64,000 nucleotides of DNA, from positions 1 through 64,000 of IMG/VR virus record IMGVR_UViG_3300025087_000053. The stretch is one strand, 5' to 3'. The notes beneath the pieces are model-generated. The model did not search any database. It was not told the DNA's origin and worked only from the letters and a program-made list of their open reading frames with translations. A program made the translations under genes and the position numbers. Source of the DNA: a virus. Shown here piece by piece: positions 30,319 to 39,198 of this stretch (positions are counted from its first letter, which is position 1; each line of letters opens with the position of its first letter).

Positions 30319-32400
30319 TTATAGCTTTCTAAATGCTTCATTTATCTTCTTGTTCGTAGAAAAACCCCACTTCTCATCTTTGGTAACGACGCCAACATAA
30401 GCTGAGTTTTCAACAAGAGGATAATAGTCTTTCACATTCCAGCACTTAATTTTGTTCTCTTCACCCGTATTATCAACCACCGTAAGAACAGCATAATCTT
30501 TCTTGTTTGCTAAGGTTTGCTTAAACTCTACGCTCTTTAATACAAACCAAACATATTTGCCCACTTCCCATTCGCTCACCGGAACGGCGCCAAGAGACTT
30601 TAAAGCTTTTACGTCTTTAGGTGAAACAATTTGGTCAACAGGATAAACTCCTGTTAACTGAGAGCGATAAATAAGTCTTTCTTTTTCCGCGAAGGAGCCT
30701 TCTGGAGAATACAATTTAATATTTTCTTCAAAGTCTTCTTGGTCTTTAGGACGAATAACCGCCACACATGACCAGAAATGCTTGTCGCCAGTAAACCTTT
30801 CGTCCATAAGACTATCTAATGCGCCGCTTCTTGTCAAGACATCTAGATACTTTTTATTTAGCTTCTTGCCCCAAATGTCTTCTTTAAAAAGCACATCTTC
30901 AATCTTATTGTAGGGACGACAATAGGAGATTTGTTCTACAGCGGTCTTGCCCATCCCCAGCAAAGAGAACAGAGGTTGAATAAGTTCTTTTTTGTTGTCT
31001 GGAGACACATCCCAATCATATAAAGAGGACTTATTTATGTCCACAGAAGCCATAGTGAACCCAATAGATTTAGCATCAGATATCGCTTTTGCTTTTGTTT
31101 TTTCTGGCTCGCTGTTGAGGAAGGCGGCAACCCATTCGCTTTGATAATAAGTAAAAAGCCAAGCACACTGATAAGAAAGGATGGAATATCCGCAACTGTG
31201 GGACAAATTAAATCCATAATTGTTGAATAATTCCAAGGACTTCCATAATTCTTCTAAAGCATTACCTTCAATCCCCTTTTCAAGACCACCCTCGACAAAC
31301 TTCTTATAAATCTTCTCTTTCTTTTCTGCGTTGTTCCCTATGAGACCCTTTTTTGTCAAGAGTTTTCTAAGAGAGTTTCCTTCCATTAGAGAAACGTCTT
31401 TCCCTATTGCAACAGCCAACTTAGCAATTTGCTCTTGATAAATAACAAAGCCATAGGTACTTTTTAAAACAGGCTCCACACAAGGATGAAGGTAGGTAAC
31501 GGTTTCTGGATGCCTTTTCGCTTTTAAATACTTCTTGTCTATGTTCGAACCCAGAGGTCCCGGCCGATATATCGAAGTTACAGCAGACAAATCCTCAATA
31601 GATGTGGGTTTAACTTTCACGCAAAAGGATTGCGCGCCGTCGTTAGAAAATTGGAAAATACCTAAATTTAAATTCTTCTTCTTGTGGAAAACAGTTTCCC
31701 ATACTTTCTGATCGTCGAAGTTGATTACGTCGGGGTGCAAGTTTCTATTATAAAACTCTATAATTTCTTTTATCCCACAAGAGAGTTTTCTTTTGTGAAG
31801 AATATGTTTGATAGTATCTTCTATAATTGTTAAAGTTTGCAATCCTAAAATATCAAATTTAATAAACCCCAAAGGTTCTAGATGCCGTACCGCTTGCCCT
31901 TCAGACCAAGGACTTTGGAAAGAACCCTTGGCGCTAATAAGAGGCATTTTTTCATGTAAGTTATCAGACCAAACAAGTCCCGCCGCATGTTGTCCAATAG
32001 ACTTCACCATGCCTTGTAAATTTTCTATGTGAGATGCTACAGAGGGATATTTTCTTAAAAAGGCTTGGAAAGAAGGACTATATGCCTTAACTTCTTCATA
32101 AGTAGGTTCGTAAACTCCGGCAACTTGCTCATGATCCTGTTTGGCTTTTGGTAAAGCCTCGTCGACCATTTTTGTTGTTACTTCATTAACTTCTTGAAAA
32201 GATACATTATAAAATTTTGATATGTCCTTAACAAGAGACTTCAAGTGAAATGTGCCATAGTTTGAAATAAGAGTTGCGCTCTTTTCTCCCCACTCTTCAA
32301 TAAGAAAAGTCTTAAACTCTGCTGCACGAGAAAAATCGCAGTTGTGAACAATAACAGTCTTATAACTCTCTTTAAAAGAGTGATGTTTAATGATTTCCAT
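30319..32400 (-). CDS. dnaE: DNA polymerase III alpha subunit, C-terminal fragment with C-intein
   Basis: 693 residues. The first 20 (MEIIKHHSFKESYKTVIVHN) are a C-intein ending in the canonical His-Asn followed by Cys+1. The extein starts CDFSRAAEF, the second half of the PDxDxDF catalytic motif. Fingers and OB regions are recognisable: HAAGLVWS, GFIKFDILGLQTL, SIYRPGPLGS, FVIYQEQ, GFNLSHSCGYSILSYQ. Its ATG has a ribosome-binding site (AAGAGGAAAC) and a TAG blocks read-through in its frame, so it is translated separately, with a 14-base overlap with the N-fragment gene. Active polymerase requires protein splicing with that fragment. Main replicative polymerase of the phage. Confidence 0.93.
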   Translation of the reverse strand: MEIIKHHSFKESYKTVIVHNCDFSRAAEFKTFLIEEWGEKSATLISNYGTFHLKSLVKDISKFYNVSFQEVNEVTTKMVDEALPKAKQDHEQVAGVYEPTYEEVKAYSPSFQAFLRKYPSVASHIENLQGMVKSIGQHAAGLVWSDNLHEKMPLISAKGSFQSPWSEGQAVRHLEPLGFIKFDILGLQTLTIIEDTIKHILHKRKLSCGIKEIIEFYNRNLHPDVINFDDQKVWETVFHKKKNLNLGIFQFSNDGAQSFCVKVKPTSIEDLSAVTSIYRPGPLGSNIDKKYLKAKRHPETVTYLHPCVEPVLKSTYGFVIYQEQIAKLAVAIGKDVSLMEGNSLRKLLTKKGLIGNNAEKKEKIYKKFVEGGLEKGIEGNALEELWKSLELFNNYGFNLSHSCGYSILSYQCAWLFTYYQSEWVAAFLNSEPEKTKAKAISDAKSIGFTMASVDINKSSLYDWDVSPDNKKELIQPLFSLLGMGKTAVEQISYCRPYNKIEDVLFKEDIWGKKLNKKYLDVLTRSGALDSLMDERFTGDKHFWSCVAVIRPKDQEDFEENIKLYSPEGSFAEKERLIYRSQLTGVYPVDQIVSPKDVKALKSLGAVPVSEWEVGKYVWFVLKSVEFKQTLANKKDYAVLTVVDNTGEENKIKCWNVKDYYPLVENSAYVGVVTKDEKWGFSTNKKINEAFRKL

Positions 32401-34267
32401 GTTTCCTCTTGTTGTCTATCTCAAGTACAAATCTCTTTCTTTCTTCGGTAATAGTATTAAAAACTTCTATTACATCCAATGGAACTATTTGAAAACTTTT
32501 TGTTTCTCCCAATAAAGAAATGTCGGTTAAAGCTATTCTTTCTTTTTTTTGTTTTGACATCTTTTCTATTTCCAGCACCACTACTTCCCCGCCAATAGAT
32601 TTCAAAGAATCACCAATTTTTAATTCTTTTGTCTTAGTAACCCTGTCACTTGAAAGAATAAACTTGTGCGTTTCGCCCGCAATAATAATACCCAAAATAT
32701 CTTCTTCTACTTGTTGTACTACTATTGAAAATACTTTTTCTTTCGGCCGCACATTTCTACTAAAAACAGCAGAAACCACGGAGTTCTCTCCAAACTCGTT
32801 TATAACAACATCTCCTATTAGAACATCTCGAAGTTTTTTATATCCCCCAGAAACTCGTACTTCGTGCCCGCTCCAAAGACAATCTATGTCGGGACTCGAA
32901 CCTTCGGATAAAAATCTTTCAAACAAAAGACCATATTTAATAGGGTCGACATGTGTTATGTTCAACACATACGCAATTAAAGAACCTCCAGCAGAGCCCC
33001 GCCCTGGTCCAGTCAGACAAAAATTCCTGCTTTTGTCTATTATCTTTTTCATTGCCAGAAAATATTTACAATATCCTCGGTCTTTTACAACCCTAAGCTC
33101 ATGTTTCAGTCTGTCTACATATTCTTTCTTTTCATACAGCCCCTTGGCCTTTAGACCAGCCACTGCCCTCCTTGCTAAAGCCCCTTCTTCAGTTTGGCCA
33201 GTGGGGACAACAGAGGAAGGTAGTTTATAGCTTCTGTCCATATCGACATTCTCTATCCTGTTCATAGCAATGTCATATGTGTTATCGAGACTCTTTTCTA
33301 TCGTGTCATCTTCATAAAAAGAATTATGTTTAAGAGAATATTTTTTATAATCTCTCCACATTTCTTCTGCAGATTTTGGATACAACTCATAACCGATTTC
33401 TTCTACGGTTTCTGGTAGCTTTGCCTGCTCGCTGTCTTTAGAGTTTAACCAACCCAACTTCTTGTAAAGAAATCTATCTTTCCACAACTCGGGCCTTGGG
33501 TAGTGTGCGTCAGCAGTAGAAACCAGCTTAAACCCCATCTCAACTGAAAGCTGTATTATTAGTTGGTTTAAATCATGCTGTTCAACAAAGTCATTCCACT
33601 GTAATTCTCCGTACCATCTATCTTCAAAGATATCCAACATAGCTTGCGTTGTCTTGCGCATCTCTAAAAGAATATAGTCTGTTCCCTTTTCGTAATTATC
33701 AAAAAAGTTAGAAGAATAAACTCCGCCCACACAAGCACTTGTTGCAATAATGCCTTTGTTATATGAACGAAGCATATCGTAATCTATTCTGGGGTATCTA
33801 TAGAAGTTTTCTCTCTTGTAGGAGTTGTAGACGAGTTGAAATAGATTTTTAAGCCCGTCTTGATTTTGAGCCAAAAGAAGTATATGGCTTCTTTTATTAA
33901 TTTCTGTCTTCTTTGTCCTTGAAAACCTCTTTAGATCGTCTTCAATAACCGTTGCGTTTATCTCTTCTTCTTTCTTCTTTTTTAATTCTTTGTTCTCTTT
34001 GGCCGTTTCGTATGCCGTTCTCCACTTCTTAAAAGAAGGAATAATATACGCCTCAATTCCATATATTGGTTTTACTATCTTCCCCTCTTTTTTCATTTCT
34101 TCTGCGGCAAATAGTTGGTAGGCCATGGAGTTCATGTTACCATGGTTCGTGATGGCGAGGGCTTCACCCCCCGTCTCGTGGACTCTTTCCATAAATTGTT
34201 TGGGATAACCGAATCCGTCAAACACCGAGAACGTATCGTGGCAATGAAGATTTACAAATTTTACCAT
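32387..34267 (-). CDS. dnaE: DNA polymerase III alpha subunit, N-terminal fragment with N-intein
   Basis: 626 residues. PHP domain at the N-terminus (NLHCHDTFSVFDG, ITNHGNM, PIYGIEAY), then the palm with GPGRGSAGGS and LLFERFLSEGSSPDID, which breaks at residue 462 within the PDxDxDF catalytic motif. Residues 463-626 are a 164-residue N-intein: block A CLWSGHEVRVSGGYKKLRD...GDVV, block B GETHKFILSS...LKIGD, block F-like RFVLEIDNKRKH. No homing endonuclease domain is inserted. The first catalytic Asp lies on this fragment and the second on the other, so neither half can polymerise alone. Confidence 0.93.
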   Translation of the reverse strand: MVKFVNLHCHDTFSVFDGFGYPKQFMERVHETGGEALAITNHGNMNSMAYQLFAAEEMKKEGKIVKPIYGIEAYIIPSFKKWRTAYETAKENKELKKKKEEEINATVIEDDLKRFSRTKKTEINKRSHILLLAQNQDGLKNLFQLVYNSYKRENFYRYPRIDYDMLRSYNKGIIATSACVGGVYSSNFFDNYEKGTDYILLEMRKTTQAMLDIFEDRWYGELQWNDFVEQHDLNQLIIQLSVEMGFKLVSTADAHYPRPELWKDRFLYKKLGWLNSKDSEQAKLPETVEEIGYELYPKSAEEMWRDYKKYSLKHNSFYEDDTIEKSLDNTYDIAMNRIENVDMDRSYKLPSSVVPTGQTEEGALARRAVAGLKAKGLYEKKEYVDRLKHELRVVKDRGYCKYFLAMKKIIDKSRNFCLTGPGRGSAGGSLIAYVLNITHVDPIKYGLLFERFLSEGSSPDIDCLWSGHEVRVSGGYKKLRDVLIGDVVINEFGENSVVSAVFSRNVRPKEKVFSIVVQQVEEDILGIIIAGETHKFILSSDRVTKTKELKIGDSLKSIGGEVVVLEIEKMSKQKKERIALTDISLLGETKSFQIVPLDVIEVFNTITEERKRFVLEIDNKRKHGNH

Positions 34268-34269
34268 GT

Positions 34270-35184
34270 TTATTTTTTACCTAAAAACTCCATCGCCTGA
34301 AGGGTTTGACGAGGAATGAATTCTTTTTTAGAAAGGAACTCTTCTCGCTCGGGGAACTCTTTTGTTTCTAGCAAGAAGCTTCTATATCCTTCCCACAGAG
34401 TAATATCATAGGACCAAGTGGGAGTCAAGAAAATATCATCTTCCTGTCGCGCAATATTCTCAAATACCTCTTTAAACTGTATCTTCTTATAGAAGTTTTC
34501 TTTAAGGGCTTTTTCAAGAGACTCGTACTCTTTTTTTTTCTTATTGACAGAAGAGTAATATGCCTTAACAAACTCAACAAACCTGTTGTATCTTATTATA
34601 AAAGGGCACAACTCTCCGTCTAAAATTGTTTTCCCATCTCTCTCAAAGAAGATATTACCACCTTCCCAGCTCATAGCTGTTTTTCTTACTTCGTTCAAAA
34701 AGTCTAAATCGGTTGCAGAATAAGGAAACATTACAAGATATTTATCCGGCAAAGCATATGCTGATATTGTTTCAAACATCTTTGTTGTCAATATCATCGC
34801 TTTTAAAGTAGACCACAACAGAGTATTAACTCCTTCCTCTTCGAAGTCGGAGATAATATAAAAAATAGGGATTCTCTTCCTTAAAGAATTTAAGTTTGGG
34901 AACGCATGTCCTTTGCCTTCTTCTAAAAGGTTCTTGTGATAAAGATACTTGCGAGCAAAAGCAGGAGAGTACATCCAATTCCCAAGTCTATTTCGTATGG
35001 GAATATATTGTTTATTGTTTACTACAACATAAATTGAAGTTGCACCCAAAAGAGCCGCCTCATATGCTGTCCTCTCAAAAGCTAAAAGACCTTTACCGAC
35101 GGGGATATACAAATCATTCCAATAAAAAGAAGTATTTCGAAAGTCACCGCTAATCGGAATTATCGCGGTCGACGTAAAGCCCAC
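34270..35184 (-). CDS. nucleotidyltransferase-like protein (NTP-transferase fold)
   Basis: Start set at GTG 35184: it follows GAGGCCG, reduces the overlap with the upstream gene from 146 to 35 bases, and places the first strand (GFTSTAIIPISGDFR) at the N-terminus. The frame is open to 35295. Features IIPISG, then LYIPVGKGLLAFERTAYEAALLGATSIYVVV, resemble sugar-nucleotide or small-molecule nucleotidyltransferases. The rest is unrecognised. Could make an activated sugar for DNA or host-surface modification (inference). Confidence 0.55.
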   Translation of the reverse strand: MGFTSTAIIPISGDFRNTSFYWNDLYIPVGKGLLAFERTAYEAALLGATSIYVVVNNKQYIPIRNRLGNWMYSPAFARKYLYHKNLLEEGKGHAFPNLNSLRKRIPIFYIISDFEEEGVNTLLWSTLKAMILTTKMFETISAYALPDKYLVMFPYSATDLDFLNEVRKTAMSWEGGNIFFERDGKTILDGELCPFIIRYNRFVEFVKAYYSSVNKKKKEYESLEKALKENFYKKIQFKEVFENIARQEDDIFLTPTWSYDITLWEGYRSFLLETKEFPEREEFLSKKEFIPRQTLQAMEFLGKK

Positions 35185-36271
35185 CGGCCTCGTCACATCC
35201 CGATCCTTCTCCCTCAGATCCCGAATGGTCAGAATCTTTTTTATCTTTCCAGACATCATCTCTTTCGTATTCTTCGAAGTAAAGGTCGTTTCCACTTTCT
35301 GCCTTTCCTTTCCACATCTTCATCGCATCCCACAAATAAGAAGAAGCTGCATTTGTAATTGGAGTATTTTGTAAATATTTAAGCCAAGGAGGATAATAAT
35401 CTTCCTCTTTCAAAAAGAATTGTATTCTCTTCTCTGGATCGTAATAAACGTTGGGGTCTTCTATGTATTCTTCTCTTCTAACCATATCCAAATAAATCGG
35501 ATAATAAGAGACTTCGGGCTGTTTCTCTTTTGATCTCCACATCCGCTTTCTCCCAACTAACCCAAGAGTGTTTTTAATAAAAAAGCTAAGATATTCCAAC
35601 ACTTCTCCTTGGGAATATCTTCGCAATTCTTCTCCCTGTATGTCTTTAAGCTTAAGACGAGACACAGAAATAATATTTGTGTAAGGCTTGCTAAACGCCT
35701 GAGAAAGCTTCTTAAGAACAGGAGTCTTGCCAAGACCAACTAAAGGAAAATGTATAATTGAACAAAGTTTCTCTTCTCTTTTAAAAAATCTCTGCTGTCC
35801 AAAATGGCACTTCCAGTCTCCCTGTATGTCTATCATATTAGCCCAGTCAAAATAATAAACATTAACGTCTTCTGGATTTCTTTCTCCTGTTTTGTATTTC
35901 GATAATCCTTCCACGTTATGTGTGTCATAAACAAGCAACTTCTTGTATTGATAAGAATATTCTCGCCCGCCATATATTATATGGACAAGCCGTTTCTCTC
36001 CATCCACAACGATTTTATCTGCTGCGCTATCGTTCAGCATAGCTCCGTTAAACAGAGAAGTATAAAAAACATTCTCTCTAAACCACTTAAGTCTACTGAC
36101 TTCCCACGGAAGAGGATCTATTTTTCTTGTATACGCAATCCCAGGTCTTTTCAACGCAAGGGAAGCACACAGCATAGAAGGAAAATTGCAGCCTATTACA
36201 ATAGTTGCAAACGTTCTGTAGGCTTTAGCGCGAGGAAGTCTTCTGGGCCTTGAGTAGAAAAAGAACTTCAT
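35150..36271 (-). CDS. conserved-looking phage protein, Rossmann-like N-terminus
   Basis: 373 residues. Early segment FATIVIGCNFPSMLCASLA looks like a dinucleotide-binding strand-turn-helix; FDWANMIDIQGDW and SVSRLKLKDIQGEEL are other conserved-looking patches. The last 35 residues are a charged low-complexity tail (KDKKDSDHSGSEGEGSG) overlapping the next gene. I recall similar proteins of unknown function in other large phages, so no activity is assigned. Confidence 0.6.
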   Translation of the reverse strand: MKFFFYSRPRRLPRAKAYRTFATIVIGCNFPSMLCASLALKRPGIAYTRKIDPLPWEVSRLKWFRENVFYTSLFNGAMLNDSAADKIVVDGEKRLVHIIYGGREYSYQYKKLLVYDTHNVEGLSKYKTGERNPEDVNVYYFDWANMIDIQGDWKCHFGQQRFFKREEKLCSIIHFPLVGLGKTPVLKKLSQAFSKPYTNIISVSRLKLKDIQGEELRRYSQGEVLEYLSFFIKNTLGLVGRKRMWRSKEKQPEVSYYPIYLDMVRREEYIEDPNVYYDPEKRIQFFLKEEDYYPPWLKYLQNTPITNAASSYLWDAMKMWKGKAESGNDLYFEEYERDDVWKDKKDSDHSGSEGEGSGCDEAGGLYVDRDNSD

Positions 36272-36279
36272 CGATCATT

Positions 36280-36552
36280 TCAAAGCTCGATGTAAGCAAC
36301 GACGTTGTGTTCTCGAATAAGAAAGAACTCTCTATCTAGGATCTTTACAGACTGAAGGAGGTTCTCAACCACAAGATAGGTGGCTTTTGGTCCCGTGTCT
36401 GCTCTAACCACAACGAAGTCTTGAGCCTTGTCTTTAGCTTTATCCACAGGCAAGAGAAGATTAATTTCTTTGTCTTTGGACAAACCCTCTGATAGTTCTT
36501 CAAGGTCGACCTTTTCTACGACCATCCACTTATTTGTTGGCTTCAGGTGCAT
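36280..36552 (-). CDS. GroES-like co-chaperonin
   Basis: 90 residues from ATG 36552 (ribosome-binding site GGGAG). The N-terminus LKPTNKWMVVEKV and C-terminus LQSVKILDREFFLIREHNVVAYIEL match the first and last strands of GroES (IRPLHDRVIVKR and [23 protein letters not shown]). The central mobile-loop region is present but divergent. With the GroEL-like gene at 24136-25737 this suggests that the phage makes a complete chaperonin, although the two genes lie about 10.5 kb apart. Confidence 0.7.
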   Translation of the reverse strand: MHLKPTNKWMVVEKVDLEELSEGLSKDKEINLLLPVDKAKDKAQDFVVVRADTGPKATYLVVENLLQSVKILDREFFLIREHNVVAYIEL

Positions 36553-36553
36553 C

Positions 36554-36817
36554 TCAGTCTCCCAACATCTTGACAATCTTCTTCTGCATCTCGCTTAGAT
36601 CTTGAAAATTAGTCCCGTTCTTACGGAGACGATAGACAATCATAATGTCTTTAATTTGTTCCTTTGTAAGCCAGTTGTTATCTACGTAGCCTTTCCGAAG
36701 TTCCTTTCGTTGCTCCTTGTACGGCTCAATAGTAGCATCAATCGTAGCAATAGACTTTAGATAATCTGCAATTCTTTCCTCTGTGCTCTTGGGTTTCTCG
36801 TCAACGTTTTCTGTCAT
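36554..36817 (-). CDS. hypothetical protein
   Basis: 87 residues, charged and helical (TEERIADYLKSIATIDATIEPYKEQRKELRKGY). Ribosome-binding site AAGGAGAAAG. Its stop is two bases from the GroES-like start. The 36822-36997 gap upstream holds a possible promoter and a doubtful 25-codon frame (36897-36974). Confidence 0.6.
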   Translation of the reverse strand: MTENVDEKPKSTEERIADYLKSIATIDATIEPYKEQRKELRKGYVDNNWLTKEQIKDIMIVYRLRKNGTNFQDLSEMQKKIVKMLGD

Positions 36818-36997
36818 TTCTTTCTCCTTAGGTGATATCTTCTATTCTAGATCACCGTTTGTTAAGACAATGCAACTACAACAAAATATCTATTTCCTAG
36901 TCTTTAACCTTCCGGACAATTAAACCTAGGTCTAAAACAACTCCATTTTTAGAAACTATGATATCAAATATCATTTTTCACAGAGTACCACAAAAGT

Positions 36998-37711
36998 TTA
37001 TACTTCATCTTTCTCGTACTTTCTGTCTAACTCTTTTATAAAAGAGCTTAGCCCAGGTATTATTTCTTTTACAAAAGAAACAAATTCTTCTATGCTTAAA
37101 CTTCCTTTTAAAGAATTAATTGCGAAACAACACAAAACAATGTTTTCTTTTGTATATCCTTTTGTTGGGTCTATTCTGTCTATGCTTACACTATCGTGTT
37201 GAAATATACCAGAATTACGACTAATGCTTTTACCTGTGTAAAAGCATTTTCCTTTTTGTTTTAGGAATAAATCGTAAATATCATCTTTTTCTAAAGTACA
37301 AATAATGTTTTTCCTCCTGCACGAGAAAGATATTGAAGATATCCTTTGTCTAAAGTAAGCTTTTAAATCGCTTTTCATCTTAAAAGACTTCTTTTTATAC
37401 CCTGCTTGAACACAACTGTAATTTGCAAAGCACTCTTTACAAACCTTCTGGTACCCTGTTAAGGTATGTCTGTTTTTCGAGAAATCTAATAATGGTAGAA
37501 ATTTCTTACACTTATAACACCATTTTTCCCCATTTTGTATAGAAGGGCAAAGGTGCCTTCTTTGCGAAAATTTATATTCCTTTATCGCTTCAATCCCACA
37601 TCTTCGACACTTTAACCAAACAGGTTTGTGAGAGCCTTTTTTTAAGTCACCAGTAGAATAGCCGAATTCTTCTTTGGTCTTTTCTTCTAAAATTTCATAC
37701 TCTCCATACAT
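36998..37711 (-). CDS. free-standing HNH endonuclease
   Basis: 237 residues. N-terminal zinc modules (LKCRRCGIEA; WCYKCKKFL...VCKECF), then an HNH-type core (GKCFYTGKSISRNSG..., SIDRIDPTKGYTKENIVLCC) with the conserved D-R-I-D and N. The zinc-finger plus HNH layout is common in phage homing endonucleases. It lies about 2.7 kb upstream of the split-intein polymerase locus. Whether it homes to that locus or to the 36.9 kb gap cannot be told from sequence. Confidence 0.85.
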   Translation of the reverse strand: MYGEYEILEEKTKEEFGYSTGDLKKGSHKPVWLKCRRCGIEAIKEYKFSQRRHLCPSIQNGEKWCYKCKKFLPLLDFSKNRHTLTGYQKVCKECFANYSCVQAGYKKKSFKMKSDLKAYFRQRISSISFSCRRKNIICTLEKDDIYDLFLKQKGKCFYTGKSISRNSGIFQHDSVSIDRIDPTKGYTKENIVLCCFAINSLKGSLSIEEFVSFVKEIIPGLSSFIKELDRKYEKDEV

Positions 37712-37754
37712 CTTGTTTCCCTCCTATATAAATAGGAGGAAATTTTGGTTTTAT

Positions 37755-38198
37755 CTAGTCTGACGACCCGAATCCGCCCGTGCCTCTGCTGGTGTTTGTA
37801 TTAACCTCTCCAACAGTAAGATCACAATATACCACAGAACCAAACACCATTTGCGCAATTCTTGAGTAGGGAAACACAGTGTAAGGCTCTTTACTATAAT
37901 TATAAAGGATTACGGCAATTGGGCCACGGTACTCGTTATCAATACTGCCGGGAGAGTTTGCAACAGTAACTCCATTTTTAAGAGCCAACCCCGACCTTGG
38001 ACGAATTTGCGCATCAACGCCTATAGGCATTTGCATTTTAAATCCACAAGGAACCAACGCCCACTGTCCCGGCTCAAGCACCAAAGGCTCTTTAAGAAAA
38101 GCCTTAAGGTCATAACCCGAATCTGTAGGATTTGCTTTCGTCGGCATACACTCCGGGTCGTCAAGCTGGATAATAAACTTCGAAAAAGTGTGTGTCAT
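37755..38198 (-). CDS. dut: dUTPase
   Basis: 147 residues, full-length trimeric dUTPase. All five motifs are visible: DSGYDLKA, PRSGLA, GSIDNEYRGPI (catalytic Asp), FPYSRIAQMVF and the C-terminal RGTGGFGSSD. Hydrolyses dUTP to dUMP, keeping uracil out of DNA and feeding dTMP synthesis; fits with the ThyX-like, dCMP-deaminase-like and NrdJ genes nearby. Confidence 0.96.
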   Translation of the reverse strand: MTHTFSKFIIQLDDPECMPTKANPTDSGYDLKAFLKEPLVLEPGQWALVPCGFKMQMPIGVDAQIRPRSGLALKNGVTVANSPGSIDNEYRGPIAVILYNYSKEPYTVFPYSRIAQMVFGSVVYCDLTVGEVNTNTSRGTGGFGSSD

Positions 38199-38222
38199 TT
38201 CTTTTTACCTTTCTGCTTTCTA

Positions 38223-38308
38223 CGGAAGGTAGAGGACTCGAACCTCTGCAACCTTTCGGTTGGCCGCCGCTTTCCAAGCGGGCACGATAGCCGCTCCGTC
38301 AACCTTCC
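38223..38308 (-). tRNA. tRNA-Ser(GGA)
   Basis: 86 bases. Acceptor GGAAGGT/ACCTTCC, anticodon arm CCCGC TTGGAAA GCGGG (anticodon GGA), long class II variable arm (CAACC GAAA GGTTG), T-arm GAGG TTCGAGT CCTC. No encoded CCA. Confidence 0.93.
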
Positions 38309-38314
38309 ACAAGC

Positions 38315-38626
38315 TTATATTTCTTTTATTCTCTCTGCGGATTTCTTTAGGGCATCAATAAAAGACTCAATATTTTCTTCGTCGAACAAAAAGACTTCGC
38401 TTTTGTCCGTTGTCCTACCCCTAAAAAGAATTGAAAAAGCTTCTTTAATCCTTTCCCAAAAGCTATCAGCAAACATTTGCGTTCTGAGATCAACCCAATT
38501 ATAAATCTCCCCCTCTTCGTCCTTTATTATAGTAAGCTCTATGTCGTGTTCTCTTATACCACACTGACACGGAATTCTCCAATGCACCATCTGCTCGTCT
38601 TCAAAAATCAACATTTGTTTTTTCAT
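38315..38626 (-). CDS. hypothetical protein
   Basis: 103 residues from ATG 38626 (ribosome-binding site GAGGGAAATA, TAATG overlap with the upstream stop). Contains HWRIPCQCGIREHDIE and a C-terminal helical part FIDALKKSAERIKEI. No family named. Lies between the tRNA-Ser and the ThyX-like gene. Confidence 0.6.
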   Translation of the reverse strand: MKKQMLIFEDEQMVHWRIPCQCGIREHDIELTIIKDEEGEIYNWVDLRTQMFADSFWERIKEAFSILFRGRTTDKSEVFLFDEENIESFIDALKKSAERIKEI

Positions 38627-39198
38627 TATTTCCCTCTGTTTTCTATAAAACCACACGACTTAAACTCTGGGCAAAAGCCGTTTCTATAGATGCATTCTCT
38701 AACCATATACTTAGCTAGGTCCGGGTCAACTTTGGCTACATTTTTCTTTATCTCTCGGAACACTCGTTGAGTCACGGCGTGCGACTTCGCACAAAGCCTC
38801 TTCCTCGACATGTTTATTAGCGATTGAGCATTTACCAGCATCGCCATATCAGAGGGAGTCCATCTGTCTTGTTCTCCCTTTTGGCCTCTGTCTTCTCTTC
38901 CTGTTCTCACATAAAAAGAATTGCCAACAGAGTGCCTTGGGAAATGAGTAGAAACAAAATGCGGAATGCCATACATTTCAATCCAAAACATCTGTGTTCT
39001 AATGGGTGAGTGTTCAGATTTATACGCAGCACTTAGAGATATCTTTTTAATTTCCTTATGTGATGTCATTTTAAACGCTTCAATCATTAGGTCGAAATCT
39101 GTTAGTTTTCTCACCAAGACAGAAAAATTAATCTCTATTTCTTTTTCTAATCCATCCGGATTCGTATAGTTGTAGACATATTTAACAGGAGTCGACAT
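38626..39198 (-). CDS. ThyX-like phage protein
   Basis: 190 residues from ATG 39198, which overlaps the upstream stop (TAATG). The centre HFPRHSVGNSFYVRTGRED resembles the ThyX signature region (RHR...S...R) in a degenerate form. The C-terminal INMSRKRLCAKSHAVTQ and CIYRNGFCPEFKSCGF match what I recall of phage proteins related to FAD-dependent thymidylate synthase. Position in a dNTP-synthesis cluster without another thymidylate synthase in view supports this, but the canonical motif is not intact. Confidence 0.5.
   Translation of the reverse strand: MSTPVKYVYNYTNPDGLEKEIEINFSVLVRKLTDFDLMIEAFKMTSHKEIKKISLSAAYKSEHSPIRTQMFWIEMYGIPHFVSTHFPRHSVGNSFYVRTGREDRGQKGEQDRWTPSDMAMLVNAQSLINMSRKRLCAKSHAVTQRVFREIKKNVAKVDPDLAKYMVRECIYRNGFCPEFKSCGFIENRGK

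Noticed and set aside
36897-36974. 25-codon frame between the HNH gene and 36817
   Set aside because: Too short, no ribosome-binding site; kept only as a remark.
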